A DNA stretch of 58,104 nt from DASZVN01 sp035547055 (GTDB lineage: Bacteria; Pseudomonadota; Alphaproteobacteria; Rhizobiales; Methylopilaceae), in the NCBI GenBank assembly GCA_035547055.1, contig DASZVN010000177.1, positions 1 through 58,104 on the forward strand, written 5' to 3'. The notes beneath the pieces are model-generated. The model had not been told where the DNA came from and made no database searches. It worked only from the letters and a program-made list of their open reading frames with translations. Both the position numbers and the translations under genes were made by a program. Positions 40,921-50,002 of this stretch are shown here, in pieces (the first letter of the stretch is position 1; every line of letters begins with the position of its first letter).

Positions 40921-41913
40921 ATGCCCGATGAAAAAACGCTTGCCGTCGTCGTCACGCGGCAATTGCCGGCGCCTGTCGAGAACCGCATCGCCCAGCGCTA
41001 CAAGGCACGGCTGAATGCCGACGACGTGCCGCTCGGCCCGGCGGCGCTGGCGAGCGCCCTCGGCGAGGCCGACGTCCTGGTCTCGTCGATCACCGACAAG
41101 CTCGACGGCGCGATGCTCGAGCACGCCGGCCCGCGCCTCAAGCTGATCGCGAATTTCGGCGTCGGCGTCGACCACATCGACGTCGAGGCCGCGCACCGCC
41201 GCGGCATCGCCGTGACCAACACGCCGGGCGTCCTCACCGACGACACCGCCGACATCGCCCTGGCCCTGATCCTCGCCCTGCCGCGGCGCATCCCCGAGGG
41301 CGCGCGCATCATTCCCGAGGGCCGGCCGTGGCCGGGCTGGCACCCGATGTGGATGATCGGCGAGGCGCTCGGCGGCAAGGCGCTCGGCGTCGTCGGCATG
41401 GGCCGGATCGGCGAGGCCACCGCGCGGCGCGCCAAGTCGTTCGGCATGGCGATCCACTACCACAACCGCCGCCCGGTCGAGCCGGCGGTCGAACGCGAGC
41501 TCGGCGCGACCTACTGGGCCGATCTCGACGCCATGCTGCCCGCGGTCGATTTCGTCAGCCTGCACTGCCCGGCGACGCCCGCGACCCACCACCTCCTGTC
41601 GCGCCGCCGCCTCGCGCTGATGAAGCCCTCCGCCTACGTCGTCAACACCGCGCGCGGCGGCGTCGTCGACGAGGAGGCGCTGTGCGACCAGATCGAGGCC
41701 GGCGCCCTCGCCGGCGCGGGGCTTGACGTGTTCGAGGGCGAGCCCCGCGTCAACCCGCGCCTCATCCGCCTCGCCGATGCGGGCAAGACGATGCTGCTGC
41801 CGCACATGGGCTCGGGCACGATCGAGGCGCGGGTCCGCATGGGCGAGCGCGTGCTCGACAACATCGCCGCCCACGCCGCCGGAAACCCGCTGCCGAACCG
41901 CGTTCTGCCCTGA
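40921..41913 (+). CDS. D-isomer-specific 2-hydroxyacid dehydrogenase (glyoxylate reductase type)
   Basis: NAD(P)-dependent enzyme of 330 residues. The first signature is NFGVGVDHIDVEAA, the dinucleotide loop GMGRIG is at 159-164, and the catalytic residues are Arg in NTARGG, Glu in FEGEP and His in LLPHMGS. The HNRRP sequence after the second strand suggests NADP(H). Glyoxylate or hydroxypyruvate are likely substrates. It is divergent from the SH3-protein gene. Confidence 0.94.
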   Translation: MPDEKTLAVVVTRQLPAPVENRIAQRYKARLNADDVPLGPAALASALGEADVLVSSITDKLDGAMLEHAGPRLKLIANFGVGVDHIDVEAAHRRGIAVTNTPGVLTDDTADIALALILALPRRIPEGARIIPEGRPWPGWHPMWMIGEALGGKALGVVGMGRIGEATARRAKSFGMAIHYHNRRPVEPAVERELGATYWADLDAMLPAVDFVSLHCPATPATHHLLSRRRLALMKPSAYVVNTARGGVVDEEALCDQIEAGALAGAGLDVFEGEPRVNPRLIRLADAGKTMLLPHMGSGTIEARVRMGERVLDNIAAHAAGNPLPNRVLP

Positions 41914-41920
41914 ACGGGGT

Positions 41921-42217
41921 TCACGCGGCCCGCGGCGCGATCGTCGCCAACTCGTCGGCAAGATCGGCGGCGACCGTTTCGAGATCGTGCCGCGCCTGGA
42001 TCCCGAGCCAGAATTCCGCCGTCGTGCCGAAATAGCGGGCGAGGCGCAGCGCGGTATCCGGGGTTGCCGGCGTCTCTTCGCGAACGAGGCGTTCGATCCG
42101 GGTCCGCGGCACGTGGAGGACGGCAGCGAGCGCATAGGGCGTCAGCGCCAGCGGCGCGAGAAACTCCTCGCGCAGGATCTCGCCCGGATGCACCGGCCGC
42201 AACGGGTTTTCAGTCAT
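41921..42217 (-). CDS. higA: HigA-family antitoxin (XRE helix-turn-helix)
   Basis: Protein of 98 residues starting MTENPLRPVHPGEILREEFL, the exact HigA opening, followed by the helix-turn-helix LTPYALAAVLHVPRTRIERLV and ALRLARYFGTTAEFWLGIQARHDLE. It is encoded after its toxin (16-bp gap), the reversed order typical of higBA, and should autorepress the operon through the paired operators at 42529-42579. Confidence 0.95.
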   Translation of the reverse strand: MTENPLRPVHPGEILREEFLAPLALTPYALAAVLHVPRTRIERLVREETPATPDTALRLARYFGTTAEFWLGIQARHDLETVAADLADELATIAPRAA

Positions 42218-42233
42218 CTCGGCCTTCCGTCGT

Positions 42234-42518
42234 TCAGTGGTAGTCGACGATCTCGACGCTTTCGGCATCGGCACCCGTCCACACGAAGCGGATCCGGAAC
42301 TGGTCGTTGATCCGGATGGCATGCTGATCCTTTCGATCGCCAACCGAGGCTTCGAGTCGATTTGACGGCGGCGCCCGGAGATCATCCAGCGCGCGCGCTT
42401 CGGCAATCACGATGAGCTTCCGCCGTGTCACGCGGATGAGATCGCCCGGGAAGCCTTTGCCAGGATGGTGACCCTCGTCGATCGCCACCGCCCGTCGGTC
42501 TCGGAAGACCTTGATCAC
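42234..42518 (-). CDS. higB: HigB-family toxin (RelE/ParE fold)
   Basis: Protein of 94 residues from GTG, VIKVFRDRRAVAIDEGHHPG; a TTG three codons upstream is the other option. The C-terminal half (LDDLRAPPSNRLEASVGDRKDQHAIRIN, then RIRFVW and EIVDYH) is typical of HigB mRNA interferases, including the LxxPPSNRLExLxGxxxGxxSIRIN motif in slightly altered form and a final YH. Confidence 0.94.
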   Translation of the reverse strand: MIKVFRDRRAVAIDEGHHPGKGFPGDLIRVTRRKLIVIAEARALDDLRAPPSNRLEASVGDRKDQHAIRINDQFRIRFVWTGADAESVEIVDYH

Positions 42519-42528
42519 GACCCACAAC

Positions 42529-42579
42529 GTATCATGATAAGATACTATGCTGCAAGAGCGGCGTATCTTGTCCCGATAC
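42529..42579 (-). promoter_or_regulatory. Paired palindromic operators GTATC-N7-GATAC upstream of higBA
   Basis: GTATCATGATAAGATAC (42529-42545) and GTATCTTGTCCCGATAC (42563-42579) share 17-bp geometry with identical arms GTATC and GATAC and lie with centres 34 bp apart, about three helical turns. The first begins 11 bp before the higB start. They are well placed to bind two HigA dimers or a HigBA complex. Confidence 0.65.
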
Positions 42580-42680
42580 GAGAGGCCGCCTTGACGTCGC
42601 TACCGTGGCGGCGCAAGCATGCCGGCCGGCGATGCTGGGCACCGCGTCGCCGGTTGCCTTGTCGAGGGATTTTCGCCCGC

Positions 42681-43025
42681 ATGCTCGTTCGCACCGTGGC
42701 GCTGGCGCTCGCGCTCGTGCCGGTCACCGCCGGCGCCGCCGAGCTGGTCGCGCCGTCCGATCTCGCCGCCGGCTGGTTCAACGGCAAGACGATCACCTCG
42801 ACCAATAGCCGCGGCCAGAGCACGTCGCTGATGTTCACGGCCGACGGCAAGGTCGGCCTCAAGGACCGGCAGGGCAAAGGCCAGCAGGGCGTCTGGCGCA
42901 AGACGGCCGACGGCTTCTGCATGAAGCTCGCCAACGCCAAGCGCGAGAGCTGCTACATCGCAATCCGGCAGGGCGACGCGGTCCGCGTGATCCGCGCCGG
43001 CGGCGCCTTCACCTGGCGGCACTGA
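42681..43025 (+). CDS. Small secreted protein of unknown function
   Basis: Protein of 114 residues with a clean signal peptide (MLVRTVALALALVPVTAGAA). The mature part has two Cys (GFCMKLANAKRESCYIA) likely forming a disulfide, and the pattern WFNGKTITSTNSRGQSTSLMF...W reminiscent of small periplasmic proteins with a lipocalin-like beta structure. No family could be named. Its last 17 bp overlap the convergent ThiF-like gene. Confidence 0.75.
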   Translation: MLVRTVALALALVPVTAGAAELVAPSDLAAGWFNGKTITSTNSRGQSTSLMFTADGKVGLKDRQGKGQQGVWRKTADGFCMKLANAKRESCYIAIRQGDAVRVIRAGGAFTWRH

Positions 43026-43803
43026 GGGCGGCAGCCTCTTCCCCGGTCAGCGGGTTGGCCGGATCCCACGCATAGGCCAGGGTCTCGAACCGCCAGGAGC
43101 GCGCGTCGATCAGGACGAGGCGGCCGACCAGGCCTTCGCCGAAGCCGACGATCTCGCGGATCGCCTCCAGCGCCATCATCGAGCCGACCATGCCGGCGAG
43201 CGCGCCGAGCACGCCGGCCTCGGCGCAGGTCGGCACCGTGCCGGGCGGCGGCGCCTCCGGGAACAGGCAGCGATAGGTCGGGTTGGGCTCCCCATCGGAG
43301 CGCTGCTCGAACGGACGGAGCGTCGTCAGGCCGGCGTCCATGGTGCCGAGCCAGCCCATCACCAGCGGGCGCCGCGCCCGGAAGGCTGCGTCGGAGACGA
43401 GGTAGCGGGTCGCGAAATTGTCCGAGCCGTCGAGGACGAGGTCGTAGCGCGCGATCAGGGCCTCGGCGTTGCCGGCATCGAGCCGGAAAGGGTGCGCCTC
43501 GACCGCGACATGGGGATTGACCCGCGCGAGCGCGGCGGCGGCGCTGTCGGTCTTCAGGCGGCCGACGTCCTCGGTGGCGTGGACGACCTGGCGCTGGAGG
43601 TTCGACAGGCTGACGACGTCGTCGTCGACGATGCCGAGCGTGCCGACGCCTGCAGCGGCGAGATAGAGCAGCGCCGGGCTGCCGAGGCCGCCGGCGCCGA
43701 CGACCAGGACGCGCGCGCGCCGGAGTGCCTGCTGCCCCGGCCCGCCGATCTCGTGGAGCACGAGGTGGCGGGCATAGCGTTCGACTTCTTCGGAGGAGAG
43801 CAT
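43009..43803 (-). CDS. moeB: ThiF/MoeB-family adenylyltransferase (E1-like)
   Basis: Protein of 264 residues that should activate a small sulfur-carrier protein by adenylation (molybdopterin or thiamine thiazole synthesis). The ATP-binding GAGGLGSPALLYLAAAGVGTLGIVDDD and the Arg finger SLSNLQRQVVH are intact, as is DGSDNFATRYLVSDA. One Cys pair (YRCLFP, PTCAEAG) is seen, but the C-terminal CxxC of zinc-binding MoeB is not, and there is no rhodanese domain. MoeB or ThiF cannot be separated from sequence alone; the gene name is provisional. Confidence 0.87.
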   Translation of the reverse strand: MLSSEEVERYARHLVLHEIGGPGQQALRRARVLVVGAGGLGSPALLYLAAAGVGTLGIVDDDVVSLSNLQRQVVHATEDVGRLKTDSAAAALARVNPHVAVEAHPFRLDAGNAEALIARYDLVLDGSDNFATRYLVSDAAFRARRPLVMGWLGTMDAGLTTLRPFEQRSDGEPNPTYRCLFPEAPPPGTVPTCAEAGVLGALAGMVGSMMALEAIREIVGFGEGLVGRLVLIDARSWRFETLAYAWDPANPLTGEEAAALSAAR

Positions 43804-43857
43804 GGCGCCATTCTAGGCCATCATCCATTCAAGTCGAACCACCTCGCGGACCCTCCG

Positions 43858-43966
43858 GCTCGCATTGCTCGCCACCTCCCCGCTTCGCAGGAGAGGATCA
43901 CCGCTGCAGCCCGGTTCCTCCCCCAATCGCAGATTGGGGGAGGGGACCATGCGAAGCATGGTGGAG
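43858..43966. repeat. Composite intergenic repeat, copy 1
   Basis: GCTCGCCACCTCCCCGCTTC with a mirrored GAGAGG is followed by CCCCCAATC/GATTGGGGG and GGGGACCATGCGAAGCATGG TGGAG. The latter two modules recur in changed order at 57011-57110. The 43804-44033 gap has no gene. Confidence 0.65.
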
Positions 43967-44033
43967 GGGGCCGCGCGGCGCAGCGTTGGCCCGGCGCCTT
44001 CCCCTCCCCGCCGCCTTGCGCTATCGCGGGCGG

Positions 44034-45104
44034 GTGCGGATCGCCTTCATCCTGCTCGCCCACGAGGCAGCCGGGCGCGTGCTGCGCCTCGCGCGGCTCC
44101 TGCTCGCGGCCGACCCGGATTGCGCCGTCGTCATCCATTACGACCTCCATTCGCCCAAGGCCGAGTTCGCTCGGCTCGAGGCCGCCGCGGCGGACGAGCC
44201 CCGCCTCCGTCTCGTGCGCGACCGGGTCGCCTGCGGATGGGGTCAGTTCGGGCTGGTGGACGGGCCGGTGCGGGCGATGCGCCTCATCCGCGAGCAGGGC
44301 ATTGCCTGCGATCGCGAAATGCTGCTGAGCGGATCCTGCCTGCCGGTCCGGCCGCTGGCGCAGCTCAGGCGCTTCCTCGCCGAGCGGCCCGAGGCCGAGT
44401 TCATCCAGTGCCGCGACGAAAGCTGGATCCTCGGCGGCCTCCGCCGCGACCGCTGGCTCTACCATCATGTCTGGAACGAGCAGCGGCATCGCTGGCTGTT
44501 CCGCCGCAGTCACGAGCTCCAGCGCGCGCTCGGCCTGAAGCGCCGCCTGCCGGAGGGGCTCGCGCCCCGCTTCGGCTCGCAATGGTGGTGCCTGACGCGG
44601 GAAACCTGCGAGGCGATCCTCGACCATATCGCGCGGCGCCCGGCGGACTACGCCTTCTTCCGCACCGTATGGGTGCCGGACGAGATGTGCCTGCAGACCC
44701 TGGTCGGCGCGCTCGTGCCGGCGGAGCGGATCGCCGACTGCACGCTGACGTTCTACCAGTTCTCGAACTACGGCAAGCCGCTCGTCTTCTACGACGACCA
44801 TGCGGACTACCTGACGAGCCTCGACTATTTCTTCGCGCGCAAGATCGCGCCCGAGGCCGAGGGGCTGTGGCGCCTTCTCGCCGCGGGCGCCGCGGCAGCC
44901 GACGACGGCGCCCCGATCGAGCGGATCGGCGCGCCCGACCACCGCTACGCGGCCGCCATGCGCGCCCGCGGTCTTCTCAACCGCGCCGGCCGCCTGTTCG
45001 CCGAGGACGAGGCCGCGGCGCAGGGGCCGGGCTGGCTTGGCCCGGTGCCGCCGCCGGCCCTGGCGCCGCCGGCTACGGCCGGTCGCCGCGAAGGCGCAGG
45101 ATGA
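44034..45104 (+). CDS. Glycosyltransferase, core-2/I-branching (GT14) family
   Basis: Protein of 356 residues from GTG (RIAFILLAHEAAGRVLRLARLL). The Branch-domain pattern is clear: LLAH near the start, VVIHYDLHSP, SGSCLPVRPLAQL, EFIQCRDESWI, a GSQWWCLTRETCEAIL segment, and VPDEMCLQTLVG. It should transfer an N-acetylglucosaminyl-like sugar in the cytoplasm or at the inner membrane. A TTG 21 bp upstream is another possible start. The C-terminal tail is Ala/Pro-rich. Its 3' end overlaps the convergent glycosyltransferase by 32 bp. Confidence 0.85.
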   Translation: MRIAFILLAHEAAGRVLRLARLLLAADPDCAVVIHYDLHSPKAEFARLEAAAADEPRLRLVRDRVACGWGQFGLVDGPVRAMRLIREQGIACDREMLLSGSCLPVRPLAQLRRFLAERPEAEFIQCRDESWILGGLRRDRWLYHHVWNEQRHRWLFRRSHELQRALGLKRRLPEGLAPRFGSQWWCLTRETCEAILDHIARRPADYAFFRTVWVPDEMCLQTLVGALVPAERIADCTLTFYQFSNYGKPLVFYDDHADYLTSLDYFFARKIAPEAEGLWRLLAAGAAAADDGAPIERIGAPDHRYAAAMRARGLLNRAGRLFAEDEAAAQGPGWLGPVPPPALAPPATAGRREGAG

Positions 45105-46320
45105 AGCGTGCCACCGGGTCGCGGCGGCGTGCCAGCGCCTCGCCCGGCACGTGGCGCAGCAGGATGCGTTCGCGCCGCGAGAGCCGCGAGGCCATCGCCG
45201 CGCGGTAGGCGAGGACGAACGGCGCCGCGAGGAAGGCACGGAGCCCGGCCCGTCGCCCGCCGGAACCGAGCGCCTGCGCCATCCCCGCCGCCCCGCCGAA
45301 CGAACGGAACAGCGGATCGTCGAACGGGACCTGCCGGCCGCCTTCCGGCTTCGCCGGCGGCACCGCGGCGCCCGGGAGCGGCGGCGGGTTCCGCCCGGTC
45401 GCGTCGAACCGCGCCATGCTGCGGCGGAGCGCACGGAAATTGCGGCGCTGGGCGCTGAAATAGTGCCGGATCGGCCGCGCCGGATGGTCGAGATGGACGA
45501 GGAAGACGCCGCGCTGGAACGCCGCGATGCCGTGCAGGGAGAAATAGGCGCGGAAGCCGCGGTAGCGGCGGATGCCGCCGTCCTTGAAGTCGACGTCATA
45601 GAGCGGCGGCCGCGGCGCCAGCGGGTCGTGGCGGGCGAGGCGGTGCATCAGCTCGAAATCCTCGCCGCCATGGCCGGTGAAAGCGGCATCGTGCCCGCCG
45701 AGCGCGAGGTAATGGCCGCGGTTCACCACCATGCACGAGCTGCCGTAGACCACCCGCCCGAACGGGCCCTCGTCCGCGTCCCCGATCAGGCCGCGGAGCG
45801 CGGCATGGCGGGCCTCGATGCTCGCATCGCCGGCGGCGAGATAATCCGCGGTCGCAGCCTCGCCGAGGAAGACCACCGGCACGCAGAAGAAGCGGGCCGG
45901 GTCGTCGAGCAGGCCCTGCCGCCGGATCTCGTCGGCGACCGCACGATAGGTCGCGGCGGGGGCGATGAAATCGACGTCGTTGAAGAGGACGACCGGCGCG
46001 CGCGCGGCGACGACCCCCGCGTCGCGGGCCTGGCCGATGGCGAACGGCTCGCCCTCGCAATCGATCCGCACCAGTCGAGCGGGCGTGCCGGCGAGGGCCC
46101 GCTCCAGCGCGGGCCGGCTGTCGGCGGCGGTGCCATAGTCCACCACGACCATCTCGAACAGGTCGGGCGGGATCGTCGCAAGGACGCGGTCGAGGCGGCG
46201 CTCCCAGTCGAACAGCGCCGCCGAGACCCGGAGCGGCACGACGACGCTCGCGATCGGGCGTGGGTCGCCGCCGGCATCGGGCACGGGATCGGACACGGCG
46301 GGGCCTCGGCTCACCTGCAA
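45073..46320 (-). CDS. Glycosyltransferase with GT2 fold and C-terminal GalNAc-transferase-like (7C) module
   Basis: Protein of up to 415 residues. The GT-A fold has ASVVVPLR, FEMVVVDYGTA, FAIGQARDAGVVAARAPVVLFNDVDFI (DVD metal site) and the 7C signature GGHDAAFTGHGGEDFELMHRL that is shared with polypeptide GalNAc-transferases and chondroitin synthases. The start is uncertain: TTG at 46320, GTG at 46314, or GTG at 46296 with GAGG upstream. The C-terminal 100 residues are basic. It converges on the GT14 gene and overlaps it by 32 bp. Confidence 0.84.
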   Translation of the reverse strand: MQVSRGPAVSDPVPDAGGDPRPIASVVVPLRVSAALFDWERRLDRVLATIPPDLFEMVVVDYGTAADSRPALERALAGTPARLVRIDCEGEPFAIGQARDAGVVAARAPVVLFNDVDFIAPAATYRAVADEIRRQGLLDDPARFFCVPVVFLGEAATADYLAAGDASIEARHAALRGLIGDADEGPFGRVVYGSSCMVVNRGHYLALGGHDAAFTGHGGEDFELMHRLARHDPLAPRPPLYDVDFKDGGIRRYRGFRAYFSLHGIAAFQRGVFLVHLDHPARPIRHYFSAQRRNFRALRRSMARFDATGRNPPPLPGAAVPPAKPEGGRQVPFDDPLFRSFGGAAGMAQALGSGGRRAGLRAFLAAPFVLAYRAAMASRLSRRERILLRHVPGEALARRRDPVARFILRLRGDRP

Positions 46321-46382
46321 GCGTGCTGCCGCCGCCTATAGCCCAGCCCCCGCCGGGCGCCAACGCACACCGGCCGCAGCCC

Positions 46383-49175
46383 TCACCCGGCCTTGCGTGC
46401 CGGCCGCGGCTCCTGGTCCTCGCCGGTGAAGACCGCCGCGAGGTGACGGCGGATCGCGGCCTTGCGGCTGGCATTGGTGACCTTATGGCCGACCAGGTCG
46501 GTCACGTAGAACACGTCGACCGCGCGCTCGCCGAAGGTCGCGACATGGGCGGAGGCGATGTTGAGGTTGAGCCGCGACACCACGCGGGTGAGGTCGTAGA
46601 GCAGGCCCGGCCGGTCGAGCCCGGTGATCTCGATCACGGTGTGGCGCTCCGACCAGTCGTCCGCGACGACGACGTGCGGCTCGACGGTGAAGGCCCTGGT
46701 CCGGCGCGCCTTGGGGTCGCTCCGCTCGGCCATCATGTCGGTCAGCATCACCTCGCCCTTGACCGCCCGCTCGATCAGCTCGGCGACGCGCTGGGCGCGG
46801 CGGCGCTCGTCCTCGTCGTCGTCGAAGGCGCGGTTGACCAGGATGGTGTCGAGCGCGAGCCCGTCGGTGGTGGTGTGGATGTCGGCGTCGGCGATGTTGG
46901 CGCCGGCGGCGGCGCAGGCGCCGGCGATCACCGAGAGGAGGCGCGGGTGGTCGGGCGCGAGCACGGTCAGCTCGGTGACCCCGGCGAAGGCGTCGATCGA
47001 CCACGCCGTCGCGAGCATGCGGCCCTTGGCCTGGGCCTCGCGAAGGAAGCGGGCGTGGGCGACGCGGCGCCGGAGGTCGACCTTGAGCCAGTAGGCGGGA
47101 TAGTGGCGGGCGAGATAGGCCTCGATCTCCGCCGCCGGCCAGTCGGACAAGGCGGCACGAAGCTCGTCCTGCGCCTCGCGCACGCGGTCGGCCCGCTCGC
47201 GGCTCGACTGGCCGCCGGTGATCACGACCTCGGTCTCCCAGTAGAGCGTGCGGAGGAGCTGGCCCTTCCAGCCGTTCCACACGCCCGGCCCGACCGCCTT
47301 GATGTCGGCGACGGTGAGGAGCGTCAGCATCTTCAGCCGCTCCATGGTCTGGACGACGGCGGCGAAGTCCTCGATCGTCTTGCGGTCCGAGAGGTCGCGG
47401 GACTGCGCGATCATCGACATCAGGAGGTGGTACTCGACCAGCCAGGCCACCGTCTCGGTCTCCTGCGCCGAGAGGCCGAGGCGCGGGCCGAGGCGGCGGC
47501 CGATGCGCGCGCCGGCGAGCGAATGGTCCTCGGGCCGGCCCTTGGCGATGTCGTGCAGGAGCAGCGCGACGTAGAGCACCCGGCGGTTCTCGATCATCGG
47601 CATGATCTCGCGGCTGAGCGGCAGCTCCTCGGCGAAGCGGCCGGCCTCGATGTCGGCGAGAGTGCCGAGCGCGCGGATCAGGTGCTCGTCCACCGTGTAG
47701 TGGTGGTACATGTTGAACTGCATCATCGCCACGATGCGCCCGAAATCCGGGATGAAGCGGCCGAGCACGCCGGTCTCGTTCATGCGCCGCAGCACCACCT
47801 CCAGGGCGTGGCGCGAGGTCAGGATCTCGAGGAACAGCCGGTTGGCCTCGGGGTCGTCGCGCAGCCTGGCGTCGATCAGGTGGAGCGAGCGGGTGATGAG
47901 CCGCATCGCGTCCGGGTGCATCGCCACGTCGAGCGTGTCGGCGAGGTGGAAGAAGCGGATCAGGTTGACCGGGTCGCGCTGGAACACCTGGTCGTCGGCG
48001 ACCGAAAGCCGTGCGTTCTCGATGACGAAGCCGGGATAGTCCGGCACCGCCTTCTTCCTGCTGCGGCCGAACGGATGGAGGAAGCGGTCGAGCCGCGGCC
48101 GCGGCTTGGCCTCGCGCTCCTCCAGCGCGGCGCAGACGATGGCGGTGAGGTCGCCGACGTCCTTCGCCACCAGGAAATAGTGCTTCATGAAGCGCTCGAC
48201 GTCCTGCATCCCGGGGTGGGAGCGGTAGCCGAGCTCGTGGCCGATCGCGCGCTGCACCTCGAACGACAGCCGCTCCTCGGCGCGGCCGGTGACGAAATGC
48301 AGGAAGCAGCGCACCGCCCAGAGGAAGTCCTCGCACTTCTTGAAGAGCTTCAGCTCCTCGGGCGTGAACAGGCCGGCGGCGACGAGATCGTCGGGGTCGC
48401 GCACCCGGTAGACGTATTTGGCGATCCAGAACAGCGTGTTGAGGTCGCGGAGCCCGCCCTTGCCGTCCTTGACGTTGGGCTCGACCACGTAGCGCGAGCT
48501 GCCGCCGACCTTCCTCTGGCGCTCGTCGCGCTCGGCGAGCTTGGCCTGCACGAACTCGGCCGCGGTGCCCTCGACCACCTCCTTGTCGAAGCGCTGGATC
48601 AGCTCCGCGACCAGGGCCTCGTCGCCGGCGACGCCACGCACCTCCAGGACCGCGGTGCGGATGGTGATGTCGCCGCGCGACTGGCGGATGCAGTCGTCGA
48701 TCGAGCGGGTCGCGTGGCCGACCTTCAGGCCGAGGTCCCACAGCACGTAGAGCATGGACTCGACCACGCTCTCGCCCCACGGCGTCTGCTTGTAGGGGAG
48801 GAGGAACAGGAGGTCGATGTCGGAGCCCGGCGCCAGCGTGCCGCGGCCGTAGCCGCCGACCGCGGCGACCGCGAGCCGCTCGGTCGCCGAGGGGTTGGCA
48901 CGGGGGTGAAGATGGGTCGTGACGAAGCGGTAGAGCGCGCTCACGACCGCGTCCATGTCGGCCGAGAGCCGCTCCGCGCAGGCGGTACCCTGCCGCGTCG
49001 CCTCCAGCATCGCCCGCGCCGCGGCGCGGGAACGGGCCAGCTCGTCGCGGAGCACGGCGACGGTCGCGGCACGACGCTCTTCCGCGGGCAGATCGGCCAG
49101 CGCGGCGAGGCTGGCGTCGAGCGCCACGGCGTCGATCGAGGCCGCTGGGCGGGCCGGGCTCACGGCGAGATCCAT
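46383..49175 (-). CDS. glnD: [Protein-PII] uridylyltransferase/uridylyl-removing enzyme
   Basis: Nitrogen sensor of 930 residues that modifies PII according to glutamine. The nucleotidyltransferase motif GGYGRGTLAPGSDIDLLFL (about 107-125, GSxxD) is intact. The HD domain has LLLHDIAKGRPEDHS, and two ACT domains occupy about the last 220 residues (VTELTVLAPDHPRLLSVIAG, VIEITGLDRPGLLYDLTR). Length is normal for alphaproteobacteria. It stands apart from other nitrogen genes here. Confidence 0.97.
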   Translation of the reverse strand: MDLAVSPARPAASIDAVALDASLAALADLPAEERRAATVAVLRDELARSRAAARAMLEATRQGTACAERLSADMDAVVSALYRFVTTHLHPRANPSATERLAVAAVGGYGRGTLAPGSDIDLLFLLPYKQTPWGESVVESMLYVLWDLGLKVGHATRSIDDCIRQSRGDITIRTAVLEVRGVAGDEALVAELIQRFDKEVVEGTAAEFVQAKLAERDERQRKVGGSSRYVVEPNVKDGKGGLRDLNTLFWIAKYVYRVRDPDDLVAAGLFTPEELKLFKKCEDFLWAVRCFLHFVTGRAEERLSFEVQRAIGHELGYRSHPGMQDVERFMKHYFLVAKDVGDLTAIVCAALEEREAKPRPRLDRFLHPFGRSRKKAVPDYPGFVIENARLSVADDQVFQRDPVNLIRFFHLADTLDVAMHPDAMRLITRSLHLIDARLRDDPEANRLFLEILTSRHALEVVLRRMNETGVLGRFIPDFGRIVAMMQFNMYHHYTVDEHLIRALGTLADIEAGRFAEELPLSREIMPMIENRRVLYVALLLHDIAKGRPEDHSLAGARIGRRLGPRLGLSAQETETVAWLVEYHLLMSMIAQSRDLSDRKTIEDFAAVVQTMERLKMLTLLTVADIKAVGPGVWNGWKGQLLRTLYWETEVVITGGQSSRERADRVREAQDELRAALSDWPAAEIEAYLARHYPAYWLKVDLRRRVAHARFLREAQAKGRMLATAWSIDAFAGVTELTVLAPDHPRLLSVIAGACAAAGANIADADIHTTTDGLALDTILVNRAFDDDEDERRRAQRVAELIERAVKGEVMLTDMMAERSDPKARRTRAFTVEPHVVVADDWSERHTVIEITGLDRPGLLYDLTRVVSRLNLNIASAHVATFGERAVDVFYVTDLVGHKVTNASRKAAIRRHLAAVFTGEDQEPRPARKAG

Positions 49176-49267
49176 GGCGATGGTCTAGCACGATCCGTGC
49201 CGCCGCGCCCGTGCGCGCATCGGCGGAAAGTGCGCTAGCATCGCGCCGAACCGGCGGGGAGGGCCGC

Positions 49268-50002
49268 GTGGACGCTTCGCTGCCGTGGCTCGACCCGGCC
49301 GATCCGCTGGCGGCGGCCTACCGGCCGCTGGCGGCGGCCGCCGACCGCCCGTTCGCGCTGGCGCAGCTCGGCCAGTCGCTCGACGGGCGCATCGCCACCG
49401 CCTCGGGTGCGTCCCATTTCATCAACGGCCCGGCCGCGCTCGACCATCTCCATCGCCTTCGCGCCATGGTCGACGCCGTCGTGGTCGGCGTCGGCACCGT
49501 GATCGCGGACGACTGCCGCCTCACGGTGCGGCGGGTGGCCGGCCCGAACCCGGCGCGGGTGGTGATCGATCCTCACAGCCGCCTCCCCGCCGGCGCCCGC
49601 GTGCTCGCCGAAGACGGCGTCCGGCGGCTCGTGGTGACGACCGCCCCGGCGGACGCGCCCGCCGACGCCGAGATCGTGGTGGTGCCGGCGCCGGACGGCC
49701 AGCTCGCGCCGCGGGGAATCCTCGACGCGCTCGCCGCCCTGGGCCTCCGCCGGGTGCTGGTCGAGGGTGGCGCGGCGACCGTCTCGGGCTTCCTCGCGGC
49801 CGGCGCGCTCGACCGGCTCCATGTGCTGGTCGCGCCGGTGATCCTGGGCTCGGGCCAGCCCGGCGTGGTGCTGCCGCCGATCGACGACCTCGCCGCGGCG
49901 ATCCGGCCGAAGGCGACGGTCTATCCGCTCGAAGGGGGCGACGTCCTGTTCGACTGCGACCTCCGCCCCGGCAGCGTCAGCTCGTCGGGCAGCGCGAGGT
50001 GA
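49268..50002 (+). CDS. RibD C-terminal/dihydrofolate-reductase-like family protein
   Basis: Protein of 244 residues from GTG, with GGGGAGGG ideally placed before it; a GTG 57 bp upstream is an alternative. AQLGQSLDGRIATASG, AMVDAVVVGVGTVIADDCRLTVR and RRVLVEGGAATVSGFLAAGALD are the pyrimidine-reductase motifs of RibD-C. The deaminase half of RibD is absent, so it is a stand-alone NADPH reductase, either in riboflavin synthesis or with an unrelated substrate. Confidence 0.9.
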   Translation: MDASLPWLDPADPLAAAYRPLAAAADRPFALAQLGQSLDGRIATASGASHFINGPAALDHLHRLRAMVDAVVVGVGTVIADDCRLTVRRVAGPNPARVVIDPHSRLPAGARVLAEDGVRRLVVTTAPADAPADAEIVVVPAPDGQLAPRGILDALAALGLRRVLVEGGAATVSGFLAAGALDRLHVLVAPVILGSGQPGVVLPPIDDLAAAIRPKATVYPLEGGDVLFDCDLRPGSVSSSGSAR

